This document shows, piece after piece, positions 1 through 10,721 of a stretch of 64,000 nucleotides of DNA. A program made the position numbers and the translations under genes. Numbering within the stretch: the stretch's first letter is position 1; every line of letters begins with the position of its first letter. Under the pieces are notes generated by a model. That model worked only from the letters and a program-made list of their open reading frames with translations, was not told the DNA's origin and did no database searches. The stretch is from Moesziomyces globuligerus (taxonomy: Eukaryota; Basidiomycota; Ustilaginomycetes; Ustilaginales; Ustilaginaceae): the NCBI GenBank assembly GCA_030849465.1, contig JARVLF010000002.1, forward strand, positions 434,001-498,000. The letters are read 5' to 3'.

Positions 1-3000
1 AGGCTGGAGGCGGAGTGCCGTTCGCCTAGGCATGCCACCCACGCTACTGTACTGTAACCTCGCCGGCATGATCGCAAAGGCGCGCGCACTCGAGCATTGG
101 CTGGAGGCGCTAGCGACGAGGCCTGCACGCCCTCGCTTAGCAGTCAAGCGCTCCCGGACTCCTCCTGCCCCTTGCCCGAGGCCGAGTCCACCGAGCTCGC
201 CTTCCTCCAAACCCGGACGCAACGTGGCAGGCCACCCCTTGCTGTCCTCAGCCGAGCCGTAAGTTACGCTGCACCGTCTAGAGCCGTTCTAGTCTGCTTG
301 CTATTGTTGGCGTCCTCTACTCCTTGTCGCCAACGTCCGAGCTTGGGCTGGCATCAGCTTGCCGCGACCGCAGCCTAGCATGCCAGCCACAAACTTTGCC
401 AGTTCCGTCCAAGAGTGCACCACCTCTACTCGGAAATGTCCCCGCAAGCATCCGTGCTCCCACCCCCACCCCCACCCCCCACCAATAAGCGCCGTGTCGT
501 GCTCACGAGAGCTTGGTACGTTCCACGCTCAACTCGGCTCGTCTGGTGGGCCCGCATTGCAGCCGCACCGAGTCTTGGTTCCAAAAAGCATGCGCTTGGT
601 GTGCAGTGCGCGTCTCCGAGATGCGCCTAGGCGGAGGAGAAGCGACCTCTATTTTCGTCGTGCAGGCTGCAGCGCTCGAGGTGATGCTGCCTCGACCAAC
701 TTGCCCAGACGAGCGCGTTGGATGTAGGATCAACCTGGATGCGCTTTGTGTCTTGTGTGAGCCGCAAAACGCTTTGTCACGACATCCCTTTGAGCGATTG
801 CAGACGTCTCGGGCCCGACCAAGCCATTTGCGTTCCGCTGGATTGGTCGTCGATGCCGGGATCCGGGGCCTGCTTCCCGCCGATCACAAAGGGACGCGTC
901 GGAGTTTAGGCGAGATCGTAGCGTCGCGTTACCCATCCTGGGGTCCGTCAGAGCCTCCACGCTCACCAAGCCAACGGGGCTAAAGTAGCTCCCAAGGCGG
1001 CTGCGCGTTTTTTATTATAAATGATGGACTGTCGCATGCACATGCAGCGCTTAGCAGAGCACGGGGCGGGAAGTTCCGGCAGCGACTCGGCGCAGTCCGC
1101 AGTCCGCTGTCGCGCTGTCGCGGACAGGCGAGGAGGGGGCTGAGCCGGACGGGAGATGCAGATCTGGCTGATCAAAGGGAACGGCGGTCTCGGGGTGGTG
1201 CGGGAAGATGAGCGAGCCGCCGCGGCAATTGCCAGCAACACGAGACGGTCTGACGACTTGACAGCCGTGCCTGTCAGCACAGCGACTGACAGATCTCTGG
1301 AGCCTGCAGCACGTGTGAGCAGCACGGGACCGATGCCGACGCCTGCGATCTCCCTTCTGGGCCGAGTCTGAACCGGTGCCAGAATCCTGGATGTTGGCGG
1401 GGGTTGTGTTTCGAGAAAGAAAGAGCCCCATGATCCGAATGGCTGCAGCTAGGTCTCGGCAGCGCACAATCGGATCCCATCTCTCCATCCCTCGAGCCCT
1501 CCCGAGCCCTCTCCTGCGAGGGAGAGAGAAAGGGAACAGGGGCAAGGTGTCCCCTGAGTGCTGAAGATTTCAGACGCCGCTCTCGAACAAGGCAGAGGGG
1601 TCTGCAAAGTGCAATCTCGCTTTCATTTGGGGAGCTCGCGATTCGAGGTCCGAACCCACTTCGGCAAGCGCGCCTGCAATCGCGGCTCCTCGCTCCCGAA
1701 ATCGCAGCCGCCAGCAAGGGCAGACGGCTTGGCTTGCGCCTGGCGAAATTAAGTCATTTACGCGCCCGCAAGCCACGCCATCATGTCCCCCACTCTACAC
1801 GAAGATGAGGCCGAGAGCGACGCGAAGCCATCGAGCGAACCGAGAACCGAGAACCGAGAAGTGCGCCTTTCTGGTCGGCCCTTGCGTTTTCGCTTGCATC
1901 GAGGTGGCGCCCAGTGCCTAGTTGGCGCCTAGTCGAATCTCGCAAGCGCTCTAGCTGTGGCGCCTCCGCAGAGTCTAAAGGGATTTCAATTGGACCGAGC
2001 AGACGATGTGGCGCTGGCTAGCTGGGGGATGGCGCCAGCCGAGGCTGCAGATCTTAGGCTGGGTGGGTGACGTGGTTGATGACAGGCGTTCAGATGCAGA
2101 AAGACGTTCTGGAGCTGACGAGCCACCGGCCCTTGGTCGAGCGCACGCGTGGCTCGCGGACGAAAAAGACGGATTGCAAGCCCAAAAAGGAAACCAAACG
2201 CATCGTCCGCTGGTTCGGGTCGAGAGCCGAGATGTGGGCTTGCTGGGTAGTAGTCATGATGCCTTGGCGAAAAGAGCTCGAGCAGCCTCGCCTAGCGAGA
2301 AGGTTGCATCGCGAGCATGCGCAATCCCTCGATCTACCACAGATCGGGATCCGACGGTCGGCCTCGTCGCACTCGTCAGATGTGGATCTTGGCTGCCTCG
2401 CCTCTGCCTCGATGCGCGGGCTAAGCGAGCTCTCGCTTGTCTCGACGCGAGTTCGAAACGCACCGAGCCGACTGTGCCGGCCCTGTCCCCCCAACACGCC
2501 GCGTGGTCGTCGAAAGATTCAACTTTTTCCCCCCCTCCGGTCGCTCTATCGCCCTCTTTCGCCCTCTCCCTCTTGCCCCCTCCGTCGGCGCTTGAATTTC
2601 CGTGCATCGGCGGCAATCTCTCCGGTCCCATCGAGGTCGGCTCCTCGCCGGGCCCGCCGATGAATAGGGGCGCGTTCTTTTGATGCAATCGTCGGCTCGT
2701 CCGGTCTTCTATCCCATCCATCGATGCGGTGGTACATGCCGCACTCGTGCGAGTGTGGCAGCTGCACGGCATCCAGCATCACAGGCATTGCTGCTGCGTC
2801 TTGGTGTCGCAGTCTGCCCATCTCGATTCGGATCCGGCACGTGGTGGCGCTGTGTGGAGCTCGACCGAACTCGCATCGCGTGCAAAGATGGGTGTGGTTC
2901 AAGTGCCTGACTCGCCTCATGACGTGTCTCGGTCATTCGCGGGCGCGAGACAGGTGAGGGGCTATTTGGGTCAACTTCGGCCTGACGCCGGTGACGCACG

Positions 3001-5368
3001 CGTCTTGGCCCGAGAGAGGGCTCTTCGGACTTCTCCGAACCCATGGCAGCTCCGGACGCGAAATGGTTGGAAAATGTAAATACAAGGGAAGGCGAAAAAG
3101 GGTCAAGAAATTCGACGCAAATTAGCCAAAGCTGAGAAAGAGCAGATCGGATCCAGCATCGGCTCCAGATCGGCGATGTACACACCTCGCGCTCAAACCC
3201 CCGCCTTCCTTGTATCTCTCGGGCTGCTGCACCGCACAGGGGCCGCCAAGCCCTTGTTCAGAGCTACACGACCAGGCAGCTGCCTAGGAATGTTCGCCCG
3301 GAAGGCAGCACGGGCAGAAGGGAGCAAGACGCGCAGCGAGAATCCTGGGGTGTGTTTGTAACAACGAGAGGCAACCTCCTCGTCATGCAAATGCACTGGC
3401 TCGCCCCGACACAGGCTGCACGAACGCAGCCCGGCACAGATGCACCGACGATGCGAGAGCACAAGGTCCGGCAGGGCTGCATGCTGCTCGCCTCATGAAC
3501 CGGGCTCCGAGCTGCATGGCATGGCAGTCCACGCCGCATAGCTTAGCGCTGCAGCATGGTGCGCGCTCGGTTTGCCGACCGTGACGCCTGTTCTGTGATC
3601 ACACAAACATCGGCTCGGCTTGCCGATCTGCTCCGCCACGCTTGGCACAGACACGAACTTCCATACCTACATCACGCATCTGCCTGCATCAGACGCAAGA
3701 TCAAACAGGCCGCCCGACAGCAGCACCGGCCTGCACATGCGGGGGTGGCTCGGGATAGCGCGAAACGCCCTCAGCCCAAACAGAAGACCACCCATGAATC
3801 AAACAAGCTAGCCACAGGTGCATGGCTGGCGATAAAAGTCGACCTGGTTACGCTCGCTACTGCACAGCGTCGGAGCGTGTTCATCACCGCATGCTTGACA
3901 CGCACACACCGAGACAAGACGACGGCAGCCGACGCCCGCTGCAGCCAGTCCTACCCGAAGATGCGATGCAAGTCGGTTTGATGTACGCCTTTCGATCACT
4001 CTCGACAGTAGCGTGCCGTGATCAGCATGCACAGCGGATGCTGGTCCAGTTTCCAACAAAGAGACTTGGCAAGCACCGCCATGCTTTCCGGAGGAATCGA
4101 TCTCCATCCACCGACCGGGTAGCGTCGGTCGGGTCCCATTCTTGGACGAAATGGAAGCAGGTCTGGAGCGAGTAGCGGGAGAACTACACTCAGCACAGTC
4201 AGACCGCTGGCCAGGCGAACCGATTGTTGGCTGGACCGGGCAAACATCCCAGGCCTCATGCGAGACGGCTTTGTTTTTTGACGCTCCGCGCCTTTGCGTG
4301 CGAATCGAGACGTTTTAACCTCCAAACACAAGGTCCGATGGCACATCCGGAGGACGATCTGCCACCGCGCTGTCACACGCGGGCTTCGGTTGTCGTTATG
4401 CCATCTCGAGCAGCGCGAATTCCGCCAAGCCGCACGTCGGCGACTGCTGTGCGGAAGCCATTATTTTTCGCACTTGCAAACAGTCACAGCTGATCTCGGA
4501 AGCCGACCTACCCAAGTCGAGCCGGGTCGAGCTCGAATTCCGGCGTGCGGCAGACGAATTTGCAGCGGATTCGAGTTCAGACGGCCAATCGGAGTCGCGG
4601 CGATGGGTTTGCCTGTGCCGCAGCAGTGTATGGGCGGTGCGAATGTGATCACCTGCAGCTGTGCTCATAAAGAAGGATGCGTGAGAAATTCATCCGCACC
4701 GCATGGCCCGCGGATCTCGCACACGCAACCGACAACGCACGTCTATGCGCGCCCAGCCCTTAGGGCTTTTGTTTGCGCCTAGACGCCGACCAAGCCTTTC
4801 TTAGAACCCTGAGGGGGGATCTTCTGCGATGCAATGCAAGCAATCACCTCCGCCCTCTGACGCCGCTCGACAGCGACAACCTTGGCTACCGTCCTGTGAC
4901 CTCGCACCCATCGCGCCGTTCGATCCAAAGTCCCAAGCCAAGCTCGAATCCATGTTTGCTAGCTGCAGGGCGCATCCTAGCGAAAAGCGACTGGCCACCA
5001 CTGCACCCGTCGATCTCCACCTTGCTTTCTTTGCCGCAGCCGATAGCTATGAGGCAGAAGATCCGGCAGGCTCATTGCAGACACCAATGGAGCTTGACAT
5101 GTCCAAGCTGTGATCTCCAAGGTTCGACTGGACGCGGGACAAACGCGACAACCTCCTGTTACCAGCGCTAGACAGGGCGCGCCTGGGCCTAAATTTGAAA
5201 TGCATAACTTTAAGGATCGCCGGCAGCAAGCGTCGGCCAACTTCGCAGACCCGAACGAAGCATCTTGCAGGCCGATACGCCCCAGTCTGCAGCCCGACGG
5301 CGTAGACAACACGATGCCGGTCCAAGGACGGCGATCGTCTGTGCGGCTCTCATTCCGCCCGTGACATT
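1..5368. other. gene-poor region without a recognisable gene
   Basis: No frame in this stretch gives a protein I recognise. The open frames are short (the longest is 225 codons, at 2006-2683), overlap each other on both strands and have arginine/serine/proline-rich composition typical of chance frames in GC-rich DNA. There is no tRNA-like or rRNA-like sequence, no long tandem array and no telomere repeat. The density of stops contrasts sharply with the packed genes after position 9290. It may be decayed transposon or heterochromatin-like sequence belonging with the relic just to its right; that is inference. A fast-evolving or intron-rich orphan gene cannot be excluded. Confidence 0.6.
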
Positions 5369-5369
5369 T

Positions 5370-7700
5370 AGGGGTGGCTGGCCCCAGACGACCTCGAGCC
5401 TGGACGGCGCATGTCGAAACACGCCGAAAATAAACGTCTCGCCCGGTGTATTGGACCCTTGGGTCCGCTGTTGGAGCTCGAGGCATTGCAGATCTGCAAC
5501 GTCCCGCGACGGTTCGCCGGACCGCATCGCATCAGGTTGAGGGTATCTGCGAGTGAACTGCTCCCCGACAATGGTCACATTGCTTGCGGGTGCGACTCCC
5601 CGACACCGAACAAGTCACTCGCCTCTGGGTCCGAGTCAGCAGGATGGTACTGTATCAGCACGTCCTGGATGCGCACTGCGAGCTTGTCTCGACTTGTGTG
5701 CCAGGCTGTCAACCCTCACACATGCATTCGCCTGCGCGGTGAGGGTTCGCCGACATGCCTTGACGACGACGACCGGCCGAGAAGCGATGGTTCCATCTCG
5801 AGCTCGTCTCGGGGAACCCTTGTATGCGTCGGTTGGCGCGCTCCTCCGTTCTGCGCTCGCCGTTGCACCGAAACGCGCGCCCCGCATCCGCACCTTGCAA
5901 CCTGGCTTCCAAGAAAGACCTCCGTCTCCGCTCCCAACAACATCCGTATCCCTGCTCTGACAACGTTCACCCTTGCTGACAGCATGGACCCTGAACGTGC
6001 CGTCCAATGGCACACCCAGTGTGCCAACCGTGTTACGGGACGAGCATGTGGCAGCGTTCGGTGTGGTAATCCACTGAAACGTTGCCCGTGTGAACTCGGC
6101 GCCGATCGGAGACCGTCTGGGCCCGGGCTGCGCCACACGTTGTATTGGCTTTTGACGGCCTCGAACCCGAGTGGCGCATACACGAGGTCACCGATCGTCC
6201 AAGCGTCCGCCACGCAGACCGCCATCAGGTAACGCCGGTACGCTCGCCGCACACGCCGTAACAACCCGTCCGCCATGCTAGCTGCGACCATCCCGCACGC
6301 CGACCATGCCTAGCACCTGGGTGACCAGCGCCACGTTGGCTGCTCGTCGCCGCTCTTTTCTCTCCACCAGTCAGATCCCGGCGGAGGCACGGGTGGTCCG
6401 TCGGATCACCTATGTCAGAGCTGATATGCAATGCTGCGTATCCAGCAACCCAACAAGCCAGCTATCCAGCCATGCAGCCCAACCCTGAGTGTCGGCGCGC
6501 CCTCGTGGATGCCATCCGTGACGGGCGAGGCGTGGGTAGCCATGTCCCGTGCTTGAAGCATGGCATCCACGTGTCGAGATGAGTGCTCGAACGGGACAGG
6601 TACGGTCGGAAACCGAACCGCAAGCGTTCACGTCCAGTATCGCTGTCGATCCTTTCCAGGCTCGACGGGGTACGGACACGGTCCAGCCATGTCCCGATGC
6701 CGCTCGGGATGGGATGAGCGTCCGTTCAAGTTCTATGCGGTGCATGCGTGCATATTGCGGAGTCGATATTTCGGGGTAGTCTCTTGCCACGCGACCCACA
6801 GGCTCAAGCTGTGCCTGTTCCGCCAACAATAACGGCCCGCTGGACTGCATTCTAATTTGTCTACTGCACACGGGTCTTTGTAAAGTCACAAACGACGTTC
6901 CCTTCCCGTCGTCGCATAGCAAATGGATTCGATGCTATGGCGATGGGGAGCATGCAGACGGTGTCGGCTGAGTCATCTCCAAGCAGGGCGGGGGTCCAAG
7001 GTGCGTGCCGTTCCGTGACACAAGTGAGTCGAGCACATTTCGCCGGCAGACTGCATCGGCAAGCACCGCCCCGTATCTTGGTTGCCAGCTTCTCGCCTCG
7101 GGCGACCGTCGATCTAGCAACCCGTGCAGCTTCGTCAACGGGCCGACACAATGGCAATCATTCGTTCAAGAAGAGCGAGGGAACGATCGGCGGCAGGACA
7201 GGGCGCAGGGAGATCTCGGCAAGATCGGGGTTCGCTGATCGATCCGATGGCCGTTCACCATGGTGCTGCTCCCTCGACAAGGCTGGCTACGGACAAGCAC
7301 GTTCGTGCGTAGAGTGTCGGACAGACATAGGAGATCTGCTTGCGGCGTCCTGGGCGCTTGGTCTTCATACTCGCCTCGTCTCACGGCGTTCCTGGCGGCT
7401 CACGCCCGATCCTCGCCAGAGAGACAAGCGTACTAGGGATTGTGCCGACTTGGCGTCTCGGATTAGACCTGCTTGAGCGCTAGCGATGACGAGAAGGTCT
7501 CCATCGCTATCGCTGCATCGGGAAGTCGAGGCCGAGAAGACGATTTTGTCCGGACTGTCGCACGATAGATTCCAGCTATGCAGTTGTAGACATCGGCTGC
7601 AATGGCTCTTCGACTTTGAACAGAGCTTGTGCCGCATGATCCTTGTGCTTGTGAGCCGCGGTCGTCGGAAGCGCGGCTGATAAGAGATGGGCACGAGCCT
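5370..7700 (-). mobile_element. decayed Ty3/gypsy-type retrotransposon remnant (integrase part)
   Basis: On the minus strand, broken reading frames resemble the integrase of Ty3/gypsy polyproteins in the right order. At about 7290-7250 is a block ending VNGHRIDQ, like the segment that precedes the catalytic core. At about 7140 is GPLTK, where active elements have DRLTK. At about 7015-6985 is LDSLVSRNGTH, matching the family's LPDSxVSDxGTxF block. The distance from LTK to GTH is about 45 residues, as in intact integrases. Near 6200 a block reading IGDLVYAPLGFEAVKSQYNV looks like the tail after the core. Blocks lie in different frames with stops between them, so the copy is dead: the core aspartate of the VSD motif is replaced. 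Near 5369 (minus) the bases TGTCACGGGCGGAATGAG could begin a long terminal repeat, but I found no second copy. Reverse transcriptase was not recognised. The limits given are approximate. Confidence 0.6.
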
Positions 7701-8699
7701 GATCAGCCCCTCAGGACCCGCACCCGCGCGTCAGCGAGAACAGAGAGCTTCTGGACGAGCTAGCATGCCAAATCCAGGGCGAGCGTGGGTCTGTGAGGTA
7801 CCTCGTGTCGTCCACTGAGACCGAGCTGAGGTACGACGAGCGATCTGTTCTCGTCCGTTCGGTAATCCCGGGGTTCGACGCTTGCGTGAGCTGGATGAGG
7901 ACTCGGATATTATGGCAGTGCTACCGTTCTTACGCTCGAGACCATCCGCATTGTCCTGCGGACGACAAGTTCCGGGTATCGAGGCCCAAGCGTCGATTCG
8001 GACATGTTTTATCCCTCCTGGACGCTCCCCAGCTCGTTGAGCGGGTGCGGGCTCGGGCAGCGGTGAGCGATCCAAGCGTCGTACCGGTGCGCTCGGCGAA
8101 GCTACCCGAGGTGCCCTGAGCACGCCACTCGGACCTGCCTTTGATTGTTCGTGTATGAAGGCAGACCGAACCATCATACCTTCTCTGGTTCCTGGCGTGG
8201 CATGATATCAACAACCGCCCGAGCCTCGTGCGAAAATTGCCTCGCAACTTCCCACGCCACAGGCACTAGTGCTTCATCTCGGAGCGGTCTACCCCGCACT
8301 GCCCGCTTCTTGGCCGACCGAATCGACAACGAGCATCCTCACAGATGACTGTGCGTAGAGACTGCAGATGTAGCGGAAATCAATGGTCGGGATCCAAAAG
8401 TCCCCGTTCGGAGGCGTCCAAAGCGCTGACGGCGAACTCATCCACCGACCATCCTCAGAACTTCTCGGCCGCAACCTTGTCCAAGACAGCAGCTTCGTCA
8501 GCTTACACCTGCCGAACACGCACGCGTACAGAAGCAGAACCGCACTGGAGGTTCTAGCTGCCTACGGCTGCCCAGCACTCCCGCAGGCCTCGGTGACATC
8601 TTCGTGGTCTGGCAGCAAGCGTCACCTTGTCGACATCAGCCAGGCGGGCAATGCTTTTTCAGCTTGGGTTTCATAATCCCCTAACAGAGTCCGCCTGAC
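7701..8699. other. non-coding stretch between retroelement remnant and 5S gene
   Basis: No convincing gene. This is where reverse transcriptase/RNase H of the minus-strand element would be expected, but the short frames here do not show the YxDD or other landmarks, so the element is either truncated or too decayed to read. Confidence 0.45.
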
Positions 8700-8817
8700 A
8701 TCTTCGGCCATAGAACCTTGAAAGCACCGCATCCCGTCCGATCTGCGAAGTTAAGCAAGGTATCGCCTAGTCAGTACTGCGGTGGGGGACCACGCGGGAA
8801 TCCTAGGTGCTGAAGTT
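8700..8817 (+). rRNA. 5S ribosomal RNA gene
   Basis: The 118-base segment carries the hallmark fungal 5S sequences GGCCATAG, GAAAGCACCGCATCCCGTCC, GATCTGCGAAGTTAAGC, GTACTGCGGTGGGGGACCAC and GCGGGAATCCTAGGTGCT. The end stem can form between ATCTTC (from 8700) and GAAGTT (8812-8817), with one mismatch. Internal stems are kept by paired substitutions: ACCTTG pairs with CAAGGT, and CCTAG with CTAGG. That argues for a working gene and not a pseudogene. The internal control region for TFIIIA/TFIIIC lies within the gene. It is a single copy, not part of an rDNA array or 5S tandem, consistent with the dispersed 5S genes of many filamentous fungi. Ends are set from the terminal stem and are good to a few bases. 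Confidence 0.93.
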
Positions 8818-8820
8818 CTT

Positions 8821-8836
8821 CTTTTATCAATTTTTT
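8821..8836 (+). terminator. RNA polymerase III oligo-T terminator of the 5S gene
   Basis: A run of four T (8822-8825) a few bases past the 5S 3' end is followed by a run of six T (8831-8836), the usual Pol III stop signal with a stronger back-up. Confidence 0.8.
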
Positions 8837-9289
8837 CTCTGGTTCTGTTAGAGTTTCTCCGCGACCGTTTCTAGATTTGAAGAGAAACGAGGAGGGCCTT
8901 TCAAGTCTTACTGCACTGGATGCTGCGAGGACCGGCAAGCGACGACCGGTCGGTCCCCAACAATCAGTCAAGTTTGGCTTCGAGCTTGAGGTGTTGCTCT
9001 GCGTTGCCTGCGTTGCGTGTGTGGATCGGGCTTTCGCCGTCGTGTTGAAGCGGACGAGCTGCATGAAGCGATACGCCAGCAGCAGTTCCAGCCAGTCAGC
9101 GGTGGCGATGGCGACAGCGGCGCGTGACGCACTGACCCTTCGCTGCCCGTCGACCAACGCATTCCGGGCGGTCCGTCGCGTCTGGAATTTGGTTGGAGGG
9201 ATCGCATCACCTCGTGGCGGTCTTCCGAGCTGACCTCCATCTCTCGCATCCCTCAGCATCTCCAGCAGCAGCGGGCAAACGACATCAAG
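8837..9289. promoter_or_regulatory. upstream region of the ketoacyl-CoA reductase gene
   Basis: About 450 bases between the 5S terminator and the IFA38 start codon with no gene seen. It must hold the Pol II promoter and leader of IFA38. No TATA box or known factor site could be assigned with confidence. Confidence 0.4.
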
Positions 9290-10447
9290 ATGGCGATCGA
9301 ACAGCAAATCGACGGCCTTTTGCGCCATGTGGGGCTTCGCGTCGACCACGGTCTGACTCCGCTCTCGGCTTCTCTGGTCGTGCTGGCGGGCCTTGGTGCT
9401 TTGACGGCGGCGACGTTTGTGCTGCGGCTCGTGCAGCTGTTTGCCGACATCTACGTGCTTCCGGGTCAGTCGGTGTCCAAGTTCGGCGCGAACAGGAAGG
9501 ATTACTCTAAGGCGACGTGGGCGGTGGTGACGGGGGCTACGGATGGCATCGGACGAGAGTTTGCGCTGCAGCTGGCCAAGAAGGGATTCAACATCCTGCT
9601 CGTCTCGCGCAGTCCGGAGAAGCTCGGCGCGGTGGCTGCCGAGATCGAAGCGGCGTCTCCTGGCGTCAAGACCAAGACGCAGGCGATCGACTTTGCCCAG
9701 GGGGATGAACGCCAGTACGAGGGTCTGCAACATACGGTCAAGGACCTCAACATCGGTGCGCTGATCAACAATGTGGGCAAGTCGCACAACATGCCGGTCA
9801 ACTTTGCCGAGACGCCCGAGGACGAGATGGAGGACATCATCGAGATCAATGTCGTCTCGATCCTCCGCGTCTCGCGCATGGTGATTCCGGGCATGGTGGC
9901 TCGTAAGCGCGGACTGGTGCTGAACCTCGGCTCGTTTGCCGGTCAGGTCACCACCCCCATGCTTGCAACCTATGCCGGTTCCAAGGCTTTCCTCAGCGCT
10001 TGGTCCCAGGCCCTGGGCGAGGAACTGCGCAAAAGCAACATCACCGTCAGCCTCCTCAACACCTACTTTGTCGTCTCCAACATGTCCAAGGTGCGCAAGG
10101 CGAGCGCCATGATCCCGACCCCCAAGCAGTACGTCGCCCAGGCACTCAAGACCATCGGCTCCAACGGCGGCGCCGTCGGAAGACCCTACACTTCCACCCC
10201 CTGGCCCATGCACGCCATCGTAGACTGGGCCACCTCCCTCATCCTCCCCCGCGGCTGGCTCCTCAACTACACCTACGGTATGCTTCAAAACCCCCTTCCT
10301 TTCCTTGCTTCATAGATGTTTCCAGCAACTGACGCCCAATACTCTTGCCTCTGACACGCATACGATCATCGCGCTTCTGCAGGCCAGCAAGCTGCCATCC
10401 GCAAGCGCGCCATTCGTAAGGCCGAGAAGGCCGCAAAGTCGACCTAA
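9290..10447 (+). CDS. IFA38: very-long-chain 3-ketoacyl-CoA reductase (one intron)
   Basis: Short-chain dehydrogenase of the fatty-acid elongase complex: NADPH-dependent reduction of 3-ketoacyl-CoA to the 3-hydroxy form at the ER, feeding very-long-chain fatty acid and sphingolipid synthesis. The join 9290-10277 plus 10383-10447 gives 350 residues, the usual length. An N-terminal hydrophobic segment (residues about 23-47) is followed by the Rossmann motif VTGATDGIGREFA, the NNVGKSHNMP block characteristic of this subfamily, the catalytic LNLGSFAG serine region and the YAGSK tyrosine/lysine pair. The 105-base intron (GTATGC...CTGCAG, phase 1) leads into a short lysine/arginine-rich tail ending KAEKAAKST, likely an ER-retention-type cytosolic tail though not a strict KKxx. 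The start has A at -3 and G at +4. It converges on DED81, with 274 bases between stop codons. Confidence 0.93.
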
Positions 10448-10721
10448 TCTCGCTGCCGCGCCTCAGCGATGCGGTCACGCCACAGAGTCTTTTCTCTTCT
10501 GCCGTCATTGCAGCCCGGCATCCCATTCGAGCGCCGATGTGAGTCATGGACCACAAATGAGACTTGCATCCAGACATCCTGAGCTCTGCACTCTGCAATT
10601 TCAGACAGCGATCAAGGTTCTGGACACACGGTGACATTCTACGCACGGGCAGGTACCGAGTGAGATGAGAAAGTACAACGAGGAGCTCCGCGCTCGTGCA
10701 TGCGAGTGGCGAGAGGCTGAA

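Noticed and set aside
1640..1700. Possible tRNA B-box (GGTTCGGACC on the minus strand)
   Set aside because: No matching A-box, anticodon arm or acceptor stem could be folded around it.
2006..2683. 225-codon plus-strand frame as a candidate gene
   Set aside because: No recognisable motif, overlaps equally long frames on both strands, and no conserved start or splice pattern; not enough to call a gene.
5411..6232. 273-codon plus-strand frame as a candidate gene
   Set aside because: It lies opposite the retroelement relic and its composition looks like chance reading; the minus strand carries the recognisable protein blocks.
8771..10288. 505-codon minus-strand open frame
   Set aside because: Antisense shadow of the 3-ketoacyl-CoA reductase exon; His/Arg/Asp-rich composition from reading GC-rich codons backwards and no recognisable domain.
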